Program-made: the position numbers and the translations under genes | The notes under the pieces: model-generated | The model's input: only the letters and a program-made list of their open reading frames with translations | Databases searched by the model: none | What the model was told of the DNA's origin: nothing | Shown: in pieces, positions 1 to 5,668 of the stretch | How the letters are laid out: every line of letters starts with the position of its first letter | Numbering within the stretch: the first letter of the stretch is position 1 | From: Halanaerobiales bacterium | GTDB taxonomy: Bacteria; Bacillota; Halanaerobiia; Halanaerobiales; M55B127 | Reading direction: 5' to 3' | DNA: 5,668 nucleotides | Assembly: GCA_021736965.1 (NCBI GenBank) | Contig: JAIPEV010000127.1 | Coordinates: forward strand, 1 to 5,668

Positions 1-660
1 TTTATCAATTTCTGCACCAATATTTTCAGCATGGATAATTCCTTCTGGGAATAGTTTTGTGTGCAGTAACTGTCTACTTTCGGGATCTGAGAATACTTCA
101 TCTAATGGTTTTCCTAAGTGTTTTTCTGCTTCTTCTGCTAAGTCAGGTCTTAACTTTTTACATACAGTATTCATAGGATGGTCAGCAGAACCACAGTCAA
201 CACCAATCCATTTAAGTTTCTTTTTCATTGCCCAATGAGCAAATTCCATATTTGGTCCTGGGTGTTTCATAAAGTATCTTTCTTCATCTGCTTCTGGTTG
301 ATCCCAGCCATACTTATGATAACCAGTATTTATAATTAAGATATCGTTTTCTTTAACTTCTACTCTTTCTTCAATCATTTCAGAAGTATATAAATCATAA
401 TCTCCTACTGCATCACTTAGATCAACAATAACACCTTCGCCAAATAAATCTTCTAAAGGTATACTAGCCATATCTCTACCAGCTGTCCAGAAGTGTCTTT
501 CACCATCTAGATGAGTACCAATGTGATTACTAGTCTTAATAATCTGTCCATTTACTCTTTCTGTTGAAAGTCTTTTGAAATACTTCATTTCCAAAGGTTC
601 ATATGTTGGCCATGGTGGAGTAGAAACTCCTATTCTTTGAGTTAAATCATATAATTTCAT
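1..660 (-). CDS. Cyclase / kynurenine-formamidase family metal-dependent hydrolase (3' end beyond window)
   Basis: The 220 codons read here run without a stop from an ATG at 660 to the left edge, so the C-terminus is missing, probably only a few tens of residues. The protein belongs to the cyclase family (PF04199: kynurenine formamidase, isatin hydrolase and relatives), which uses a divalent metal to hydrolyse amide or cyclic amide bonds. The start reads MKLYDLTQRI, typical of the family. The metal-site motif HIGTHLDGERH lies at residues 46-56 and supplies H46, H50, D52 and H56. It matches HxGTHxDxPxH except that E54 stands where proline is usual. Further family-like stretches are GRDMASIPLEDLFG (61-74), ILIINTGYH (106-114), WIGVDCGSADHP (151-162) and a terminal GIIHAENIG (207-215). 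An AAAGGAGAG ribosome binding site at about 667-675 supports the start. The gene begins 17 bp after the DUF1116 stop, so it is probably co-transcribed with fdrA and the DUF1116 gene. Family assignment is secure; the substrate is unknown. Confidence 0.9.
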   Translation of the reverse strand, partial: MKLYDLTQRIGVSTPPWPTYEPLEMKYFKRLSTERVNGQIIKTSNHIGTHLDGERHFWTAGRDMASIPLEDLFGEGVIVDLSDAVGDYDLYTSEMIEERVEVKENDILIINTGYHKYGWDQPEADEERYFMKHPGPNMEFAHWAMKKKLKWIGVDCGSADHPMNTVCKKLRPDLAEEAEKHLGKPLDEVFSDPESRQLLHTKLFPEGIIHAENIGAEIDK

Positions 661-677
661 CTAAATCTCTCCTTTTT

Positions 678-2102
678 TTATTTAGTATATTTTTGGGCAA
701 ATGCCCTTATTGCCTTTTTGAAACATTCTTCTGGAGGGTCAACTAAACCTGCACCTATCTGACCAATTCCAGGTTCTTTATGAGCTATACCAGTATTAAT
801 TGCTGGTAATATTTGAGTCTCAATAATCTTTGTTAAGTCTATTCCTGTAGGAGTACCTCTAAAGTTAAGTGGTGGAATAGTGAAGTTTTCATTTTCTGCT
901 ATAGTTATTTCATACATATCTTTAGTAAATCTTATTGAATCAGCCACAGTACCTCCAACAAATCCTACAATTGCTGGAGCAGCAGCCATTGCAAATCCAC
1001 CAACAGCAGCGGTTTCAGAAATTGTACTATCTCCTAAGTCTAAACAAGCATCTTCTTCAGTATATCCTGGAAAGTACAAACCATCAACCTTTTGTGCATC
1101 TCCTACAAACCATTTATCTCCAAGTCCACTTATTCTTATACCAAAATGAACACCATTACGTGCCATCGCAGTTAATACAGTAGAATATTCAACTCCAGAA
1201 GCAGCATCCATTGTTGCTTTAGAAGCTGGCATCGATAAGTTTAAATAGAAATGTTCATTTCCACCCATGAACTTAATTATTTCTTTAATATCTTTATTTG
1301 AATAGTCTGTTTCTAATAAATAGGGTGTTATCTCTCTAATGAACAAAGATGTAGCTGCTTTGTTTCTATTGTGTACTTCATCACCCATATGAAGTGCTTG
1401 AGATGTAATATTTTTTAAGTTGATTCCACCATCAGTTTTTCTTAAAGCAGCACCTAGAGCTGGTCCTAATACTTTTTCCATCCATTTTAATCTTTCAATA
1501 ACTTCTGGACCGTTTGCACCAAATCTAAGGACTTTTCCTAAACCTTCATTAAGGGTTGTAAATGCCTTATTTCCATAAGTTTTGTTTTCAACGACCCATA
1601 CTGGCATAGAAGGTGAAACAATACCAGTCATTGGTCCTACGGCATTATGATGATGAGCTGGATCAAAAGTAACTTCACCAACATCTAACATCTTTCTTGC
1701 AGATTCTTCGTCTTCTGCCCATCCTTCGTAAATACAGGCACCTATTGCAGCACCTTGCATTGGACCAGACATATCTTCCCATTTTTCTGGAGGTGCAGCA
1801 TGTAATATCATTTTACCTTCGAAATTAGGAAGTGCATCTTTAGCAGTTTGCACGTCGACTAAAACTGGTTCACTTTTTTGAATTCTTTTAACTGCTTCTT
1901 TATTTGCTTTTTCTATTTTATCACTAATTCTATCAATTTTATCTAGTAGTTTGATCATTTCTTTGTCTCCACCTGCTGGTGGTTTATAATCAACTTGAAT
2001 TGCATTAAATCCTTCATTTTTAAGATTTTCTGCAAAAGATTCTAGACCAATATTAATTACATTTAATTCTTCTTTGAATAAATCTTCTAATTTTTTAGTC
2101 AT
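678..2102 (-). CDS. ylbE: DUF1116 protein, YlbE/AllG-like (putative carbamoyltransferase subunit)
   Basis: This complete 474-residue protein resembles E. coli YlbE (AllG) along its length. YlbE is one of three proteins (FdrA, YlbE, YlbF) associated with oxamate transcarbamylase in anaerobic allantoin degradation. The N-terminal segment NVINIGLESFAENL followed by QVDYKPPAGG (residues 14-45) is the usual opening of the family. The DUF1116 region covers about 95-465 and contains HAAPPEKWEDMSGPMQGA (101-118), a histidine cluster DPAHHHNAVG (147-156), ALHMGDEVHNRN (236-247), ASGVEYSTVLTAMARNG (301-317), GDSTISETAAVGGFAMA (357-373) and a terminal NTGIAHKEPGIGQIGAGLV (436-454). The polar H238, D241, H244 and N245 are plausible active-site residues, by inference only. 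No signal peptide or clear membrane segment is seen, so it is probably cytoplasmic. It starts 15 bp after the fdrA stop, behind a purine-rich ribosome binding site, and fits as a partner of FdrA. Family identity is strong; the exact substrate, oxamate or another carbamoyl compound, is inferred. Confidence 0.92.
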   Translation of the reverse strand: MTKKLEDLFKEELNVINIGLESFAENLKNEGFNAIQVDYKPPAGGDKEMIKLLDKIDRISDKIEKANKEAVKRIQKSEPVLVDVQTAKDALPNFEGKMILHAAPPEKWEDMSGPMQGAAIGACIYEGWAEDEESARKMLDVGEVTFDPAHHHNAVGPMTGIVSPSMPVWVVENKTYGNKAFTTLNEGLGKVLRFGANGPEVIERLKWMEKVLGPALGAALRKTDGGINLKNITSQALHMGDEVHNRNKAATSLFIREITPYLLETDYSNKDIKEIIKFMGGNEHFYLNLSMPASKATMDAASGVEYSTVLTAMARNGVHFGIRISGLGDKWFVGDAQKVDGLYFPGYTEEDACLDLGDSTISETAAVGGFAMAAAPAIVGFVGGTVADSIRFTKDMYEITIAENENFTIPPLNFRGTPTGIDLTKIIETQILPAINTGIAHKEPGIGQIGAGLVDPPEECFKKAIRAFAQKYTK

Positions 2103-2107
2103 GATTT

Positions 2108-2117
2108 CTCTCCCCCC
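2108..2117 (-). promoter_or_regulatory. Ribosome binding site with a run of six G for the DUF1116 gene
   Basis: On the minus strand the 15-bp gap between the fdrA stop and the DUF1116 start contains GGGGGGAGAG, ending five bases before the ATG at 2102. It is a purine-rich Shine-Dalgarno match but carries an uninterrupted run of six G, unlike the AAGGAG and AGGAGG sites of the neighbouring genes. It supports the chosen start. Confidence 0.6.
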
Positions 2118-3671
2118 TTAATTTAGATCACTCAATATTTTACTTACTACGCGCACAGCCTGTACATTTGTGGGGAGTACTTTAGCTCCAACCTGACGTA
2201 GTTTTTCTTCCTGTGCTTGAAGATTTTGAGGATCTTTCTCTGTACCACATACAGATGCAATTACAGATAAATAACCTCCACGAGTTTTAACTGTTTCTTT
2301 AGCTTCTTTAATAGCTTTAGCAACTTCTCCAGCTGGGTCCATGTGAGAACCATATCCTAATACTACATCGAGAAGTACTACTGCAATTTTTTTATCTTCA
2401 GCTTCTTGAACCATTCTTTCATTTCTTAATGATGGTTCAATCATTGGGTGAGGTTTACCTTTAGTAAATTCATCTTCACCAAGATCTATTACAGTGTTTT
2501 TAATACTTTTTAAATCTTCTTTTAAAGCTAATTCATCTTTAAGTGGAGCATTTGAGTACATTTCTCCAAATTCTTCAGTTAAAAGAATAACAGCTTCACT
2601 ACAAAGAGTTCCACCTGTATATAAACCTCTTAAATATTTTTGATCTTTACTCATTTTTGATGTTTCTTCTTTAGCAATTTCAGCAACTTCTTCTTCAGTT
2701 AATCCAGCAGAATTTACTTCACCTTCACCTTTAATGAAAGCAGCAGCCTTTAATGCAGCATCTTCTAAAGTATCTGCCCAAATAGCGTCAGTTCCTTCTA
2801 CAACAGAAGGATCTCCTCCTAGGAAGTTAACTATAACTGGTTTATCTATTTTTTTAACTTCTTCCATAATTTTTTTGCTTACTTCTTCTGCTGGTGGTTT
2901 TGAAACTAGTACAATAATTTCTGTATTTTCGTCTTTAGCTAAAGCTTTCATATCTTTTATCATTTCAATTCCTTTAACTTTAGATTTCAAATCGCGTCCA
3001 CCAGTACCGATTACCTGAGTTAGTCCTACTCCCTGTCTGTCTACAAGACTTGAAACAGCCTGTGCACCAGTACCGGAAGCAGCAACAATTCCTACAGGAC
3101 CTCTACTTACAACATTTGCAAAAGCTAAAGGTGCACCATTAACTATAGCAGTACCACAATCAGGCCCCATCAATAATAGGTCTTTTTCTACTGCTAATTC
3201 TTTTAGTGCAATTTCGTCTTCTACAGATACATTATCGCTAAACAGCATAACATGTAGTCCACGATTTAAAGCCTTTCTTGCTTCACGGGCTGCATATTCA
3301 CCAGGTACTGAAATTATTACTAAGTTTGAATCTGGTTGAGCATTTATAGCTCCATCTAATGAACCAGGATTGTATTCTTGTTCTTGATCAGAAGTAGATT
3401 TTTTCTCAGCTAACATCTTGTTAGTATCTTCAATTGCTTTATCTAATATTTCTTCTTCTCCATCAATTACTATTATTAGATCATTAGCTTTTGCAGCCTC
3501 TGCTTCTGGTACTAATAAGTCAGCTGATTTTAATATCTCTTTGTTAGAATCAGTACCCATTATTATAGTAGCTTCTCTGACACCATCAAGTGCTTTAACA
3601 TCTTTAGATATAGACATTAATGTAACAGAGTCAAAATAGGTACCTTCTTTAACTAAAGCTTTCTTAGCCAT
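2118..3671 (-). CDS. fdrA: FdrA-like protein (AllF-type, succinyl-CoA synthetase alpha-like)
   Basis: This complete 517-residue protein belongs to the FdrA family, which is built like the alpha half of succinyl-CoA synthetase without an ATP-grasp domain. E. coli FdrA (AllF) is somewhat longer and acts with YlbE and YlbF in oxamate transcarbamylase activity. An N-terminal domain (about 1-88) is followed by a polar linker (about 88-106) and a Rossmann-like CoA-binding-type region (about 115-230) with GPDCGTAIVNG (169-179), matching GPNCPG of succinyl-CoA synthetase, then ASGTGAQ (198-204) and IGTGGRDL (221-228). A second part carries VNFLGGDPSV (281-290). The C-terminal ligase-like region carries LRGLYTGGTLCSEA (347-360), GKPHPMIEPSLRN (405-417), LLDVVLGYGSHMDPAG (433-448) and SVCGTEKDPQ (473-482). 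The older name acyl-CoA synthetase is therefore unlikely to describe its reaction. An AAAGGAG site at 3680-3686, eight bases before the ATG, fixes the start. It heads a three-gene run and lies directly after a terminator-like hairpin, so its expression may be attenuated. Confidence 0.93.
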   Translation of the reverse strand: MAKKALVKEGTYFDSVTLMSISKDVKALDGVREATIIMGTDSNKEILKSADLLVPEAEAAKANDLIIVIDGEEEILDKAIEDTNKMLAEKKSTSDQEQEYNPGSLDGAINAQPDSNLVIISVPGEYAAREARKALNRGLHVMLFSDNVSVEDEIALKELAVEKDLLLMGPDCGTAIVNGAPLAFANVVSRGPVGIVAASGTGAQAVSSLVDRQGVGLTQVIGTGGRDLKSKVKGIEMIKDMKALAKDENTEIIVLVSKPPAEEVSKKIMEEVKKIDKPVIVNFLGGDPSVVEGTDAIWADTLEDAALKAAAFIKGEGEVNSAGLTEEEVAEIAKEETSKMSKDQKYLRGLYTGGTLCSEAVILLTEEFGEMYSNAPLKDELALKEDLKSIKNTVIDLGEDEFTKGKPHPMIEPSLRNERMVQEAEDKKIAVVLLDVVLGYGSHMDPAGEVAKAIKEAKETVKTRGGYLSVIASVCGTEKDPQNLQAQEEKLRQVGAKVLPTNVQAVRVVSKILSDLN

Positions 3672-3688
3672 ATTAACAACTCCTTTTT

Positions 3689-3733
3689 AAAAAATCCCCA
3701 CCCCAAATTATATTAATAATTTAAAGTGGGGAT
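3689..3733 (-). terminator. Strong intrinsic terminator or attenuator between the GNAT gene and fdrA
   Basis: Read on the minus strand, bases 3733 to 3717 pair with 3710 to 3694 in a 17-bp stem. The outer part is ATCCCCAC with GTGGGGAT, then three U-G wobble pairs, then AAATTA with TAATTT. The six-base loop is TTAATA, and a run of U follows down to 3689. This is a standard Rho-independent terminator for minus-strand transcripts, 42 bp past the GNAT stop codon. The plus strand has no T-run after the hairpin, so it works in one direction only. The U-tract runs straight into the AAAAAGGAG ribosome binding region of fdrA, leaving no room for a promoter between terminator and gene. It may therefore act as an attenuator or partial-readthrough element for the fdrA operon. 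Confidence 0.87.
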
Positions 3734-3774
3734 CTATATTACCCTTTTCCATATTTATTTTCTATTATCTTTAA

Positions 3775-4503
3775 TTAAATGTTAACTCCATCTGGCATAA
3801 CTAACTTATCATTTTTTTTCAGTAATTCATCTTCAACATCAAATGAAAGCTCATTTCCTACCATTTGTCCTACATAATCTTTAACTGCAGCATTCCAGTA
3901 CTGTTGATCAACATAAAATACTCTTGCTCCTCCGAGTTCATGTTGGTATTCTGGGAATGGATATGAAGGTTGTGCCATACCAATACCCCAACGTTTTAGT
4001 CCATTATAGCTTTCGAATGTAGACCATACTTCATTATTTTTTTGTTCTTCTAAAGCATAAACTAGTTTTCTATAATAAAGTGTAGCACCAATTCTTAATC
4101 CTCTTTTGAAAGCCATTGTGTGTAAACTAATATTTACATCTTTATCTCTAACACGGCCATTAGCAAAACCAACAACCTCACCATCAATTGCTCCTACAAA
4201 TAAATACGGATCTTTTAGACGATTTCTTAAATATCCTAATAGCTCAGCATAAACTCTTGCACCTACGATATCATAAAAGTCTTTTGAACCCTTTTCCATA
4301 AAGTTTTTTACATAGTCTAACAACATAGGAATTTCTTCTTTTTTAACCTCTCTAATCAGCATAGTTGAGCCATCTTTTAATTCGATTTTACATGGTTTAG
4401 GTGTTGCCATATCAAGTTGTGGAGCACTTAAAAATGGCTCTAATTCCTCTACCTTAAACGTAATTTCATTTTGTGATACTTCAACTGGACTCTCTTTAAA
4501 CAT
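3775..4503 (-). CDS. GNAT-fold N-acetyltransferase-like protein
   Basis: This complete 242-residue protein is probably cytoplasmic. Its central part has the GNAT acetyltransferase pattern: a first strand and helix STMLIREVKKEEIPMLLDYV (46-65), paired strands LFVGAIDGEVVGFANGR (101-117), then strand NISLHTMAF (124-132) leading into RGLRIGATLYYRKLVYALEE (134-153). The last stretch is the acetyl-CoA pyrophosphate loop and its helix. VWSTFESYNGLKRWGIGMAQ (159-178) corresponds to the later strand and the conserved asparagine region (N167). In the loop, arginine (R137) replaces the first glycine of the usual R/QxxGxG/A, so cofactor binding may be atypical. About 45 residues precede the GNAT core and about 40 follow it, both more than a minimal GNAT has. 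The start is well supported by GAGGAGGA at 4511-4518, seven bases upstream. The gene is separated from fdrA by a terminator hairpin and from the decarboxylase gene by 229 bp. The acyl acceptor is unknown; acetylation of a pathway metabolite or enzyme is only a guess. Confidence 0.82.
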   Translation of the reverse strand: MFKESPVEVSQNEITFKVEELEPFLSAPQLDMATPKPCKIELKDGSTMLIREVKKEEIPMLLDYVKNFMEKGSKDFYDIVGARVYAELLGYLRNRLKDPYLFVGAIDGEVVGFANGRVRDKDVNISLHTMAFKRGLRIGATLYYRKLVYALEEQKNNEVWSTFESYNGLKRWGIGMAQPSYPFPEYQHELGGARVFYVDQQYWNAAVKDYVGQMVGNELSFDVEDELLKKNDKLVMPDGVNI

Positions 4504-4732
4504 TATTAATTCCTCCTCATAATTTTTATTTTACATTTTTTTTAATTTAAATTAATCTAATTCAGTCATACAGACAACTACAATTTTTTTGGTTCCTTTA
4601 TCACCCCTCTCGGCATGATCAAAATATTTATAGTCTCCATATTTTTTAGCACTATTTAACAAGTTTCGTGATATATACTGTTAATACCTTTGTGAAAACT
4701 AATAAATATCTAACACATAATTTGTAATTATA
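4504..4732. other. AT-rich intergenic region upstream of the GNAT gene
   Basis: The 229 bases between the decarboxylase stop and the GNAT start contain the GNAT ribosome binding site, an AT-only inverted repeat just after the decarboxylase stop (4717-4731), and a short open frame (4552-4680). I found no convincing terminator for the decarboxylase gene. I also found no promoter with good -35 and -10 boxes at proper spacing. Weak matches exist, for example TTGTTA at 4657-4662 with TATGGA 15 bases downstream. A promoter for the GNAT gene probably lies here because of the gap size, but I cannot place it. Confidence 0.5.
4552..4662 (-). other. Possible small ORF or gene remnant upstream of the GNAT gene
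   Basis: One minus-strand frame stays open from 4680, just after an in-frame TAA, to a TAA at 4552-4554. Reading from a TTG at 4660-4662 it gives 36 residues, including KKYGDYKYFDHAERGDKG and KKIVVVCMTELD at the end. The composition looks protein-like (charged, with a hydrophobic IVVV strand) and most codons end in A or T, like the neighbours. However, there is no ATG at the beginning and no clear ribosome binding site before the TTG. It could be a small protein, the tail of a decayed gene, or chance. I do not recognise a family. Confidence 0.2.
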
Positions 4733-5668
4733 TTAAGCGAAAATTGAGATCATTACACCTGCTGCAACCGCTGAACCTATTACGCCCGCTACATTAGGAC
4801 CCATCGCATGCATTAATAAATAGTTAGAAGGGTCTGCCTTCTGACCTTCTTTTTGAACAACCCTAGCTGCCATTGGAACTGCAGATACTCCCGCTGCACC
4901 AATCATCGGATTAATTTCTCCACCAGATAATCTGTGCATCAACTTACCTAATAAAACTCCTGTCATCGTACCAATCGCAAATGCTACAACACCTAATAAA
5001 AGTATTTGTAGGGTTTTTACCTGTAAGAACTTACCAGCCGATGCACTCGCTCCTACAGAGACTCCAAGTAAAATAGTAACAATATTTATTAAAGAATTTT
5101 GAGCAGTATCACTAAGACGATCGACTACACCACTTTCTTTAAATAGATTACCTAACATTAGCATACCAATTAAAGGTGCTGCTGGTGGTAAGAACAATAA
5201 CACAACTATTGTTACTAAAATTGGAAAAAGTATTTTTTCAGTTTTTGAAACAGGTCTTAATTGTTTCATTTTAACTTTTCTTTCTTCTTTTGTAGTAAAA
5301 GCTCTAATAATTGGTGGCTGAATAACAGGTACTAATGCCATATATGAATAAGCAGCAACGGCTATTGCCCCCAAATATTCAGGTGCTAGTCTTGATGCAA
5401 GATAAATTGCTGTCGGACCATCTGCACCTCCTATAATTCCGATTGGAGCAGCCTGTTGTCCTGTAAAACCTAATAATATTGCTCCTAAAAATGTAATAAA
5501 GATACCAAACTGAGCTGCTGCTCCTAATAAAAGACTTTTAGGATTAGCTATTAATGGAGCAAAATCTGTCATTGCACCGATACCTAAAAAGATCAATGGA
5601 GGAAATATTCCTAATGAATCTCCCTTATAAAAATATCTTAAAAGACCAGCTGGTTGCCCATTTGCTGC
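4733..5668 (-). CDS. oadB: Sodium-ion-translocating decarboxylase beta subunit (5' end beyond window)
   Basis: The frame is open from the right edge, so the N-terminus is missing; 311 residues are visible. It is the membrane subunit of oxaloacetate, methylmalonyl-CoA or glutaconyl-CoA decarboxylase, which removes CO2 from carboxybiotin and pumps Na+ out of the cell. The visible part begins with AANGQPAGLLRYFYKGD and continues through several hydrophobic segments. Numbered from the edge, GGADGPTAIYLAS holds D83, Y109 lies 26 residues on, and INPMIGAAGVSAVPMAAR holds N253, S262 and R269, followed by GPN at N292. The spacing of D, Y, N, G, S, R and N matches the functional residues known in Klebsiella OadB (D203, Y229, N373, G377, S382, R389, N412), so the pump looks intact. 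The ending VAAGVMISIF is also typical. OadB, MmdB and GcdB cannot be separated without the alpha subunit, which should lie outside the window. A TTG at 5594-5596 is internal, not the start. Confidence 0.95.
   Translation of the reverse strand, partial: AANGQPAGLLRYFYKGDSLGIFPPLIFLGIGAMTDFAPLIANPKSLLLGAAAQFGIFITFLGAILLGFTGQQAAPIGIIGGADGPTAIYLASRLAPEYLGAIAVAAYSYMALVPVIQPPIIRAFTTKEERKVKMKQLRPVSKTEKILFPILVTIVVLLFLPPAAPLIGMLMLGNLFKESGVVDRLSDTAQNSLINIVTILLGVSVGASASAGKFLQVKTLQILLLGVVAFAIGTMTGVLLGKLMHRLSGGEINPMIGAAGVSAVPMAARVVQKEGQKADPSNYLLMHAMGPNVAGVIGSAVAAGVMISIFA

Noticed and set aside
880..1183. Two overlapping open frames on the plus strand (880-1149 and 935-1183).
   Set aside because: Both lie opposite the well-supported DUF1116 gene, have low-complexity translations rich in Ser, Pro or Gln, and have no family-like motifs. 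They are antisense shadows.
2734..3018. Plus-strand open frame of 94 codons.
   Set aside because: It lies entirely antisense to the conserved middle of fdrA, and its Ser/Thr/Ile-rich translation looks like a mirror of that gene's codons.
3418..3639. Plus-strand open frame of 73 codons.
   Set aside because: It is antisense to the N-terminal part of fdrA, with a Ser/Ile-rich translation and no recognisable domain.
4560..4625. G-rich patch (GCCGAGAGGGG, then AAAGGAACC on the minus strand) considered as a riboswitch or T-box.
   Set aside because: It does not match the T-box antiterminator core, or the TPP, glycine, purine, preQ1, fluoride or ZTP motifs I could check by eye, and no terminator follows before the GNAT start.
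4717..4731. AT-only inverted repeat (ATAATT, loop ACA, AATTAT) right after the decarboxylase stop, considered as a terminator.
   Set aside because: It is only six A/T pairs with no G+C and no following U-run, so it is too weak to call.
5594..5596. TTG codon as the start of the decarboxylase beta subunit.
   Set aside because: The same frame continues upstream to the window edge with typical family sequence (GDSLGIFPP just before the TTG), so the codon is an internal leucine.
1..5668. CRISPR arrays, tRNA or rRNA genes, insertion sequences and phage attachment sites.
   Set aside because: No spaced direct repeats, cloverleaf-like sequences, transposase fragments or terminal inverted repeats were seen on either strand.

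Overview
This AT-rich window (roughly one third G+C by eye) has every convincing gene on the minus strand. Strong AGGAGG-type ribosome binding sites, short intergenic gaps, a sodium-pumping decarboxylase subunit and an FdrA/DUF1116 pair suggest an anaerobic low-GC Firmicute. A Clostridia or Halanaerobiales-like host would fit, but nothing here fixes the taxon.

In the direction of transcription (high to low coordinates) the layout is as follows. (1) The 3' part of a sodium-ion-translocating decarboxylase beta subunit (OadB/MmdB/GcdB family), cut by the right edge. (2) A 229-bp AT-rich gap holding a short unexplained open frame. (3) A GNAT-fold acetyltransferase-like gene of 242 codons. (4) A 103-bp gap dominated by a very strong intrinsic-terminator hairpin whose U-tract abuts the ribosome binding site of the next gene. 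(5) A tight three-gene run with gaps of 15 and 17 bp: fdrA-like, DUF1116 (ylbE/allG-like), and a cyclase/kynurenine-formamidase-family hydrolase cut by the left edge. No stretch longer than 300 bases lacks a gene.

FdrA and the DUF1116 protein are homologues of two of the three E. coli proteins (FdrA, YlbE, YlbF, renamed AllF, AllG, AllH) linked to oxamate transcarbamylase, which turns a carbamoylated amide into carbamoyl phosphate in anaerobic allantoin breakdown. Here the third gene of the run is a metal-dependent cyclase-family hydrolase, not the YlbF/AllH subunit or a carbamate kinase. A reasonable inference is a catabolic module in which the hydrolase opens or deamidates a substrate, or processes a product, around a carbamoyl-transfer or phosphorolysis step. 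The substrate cannot be read from the sequence. The decarboxylase subunit may belong to the same anaerobic metabolism or simply be a neighbour.

The most notable points are the hairpin directly in front of fdrA, which suggests attenuation or differential expression, the unusual gene combination, and the small open frame upstream of the GNAT gene.
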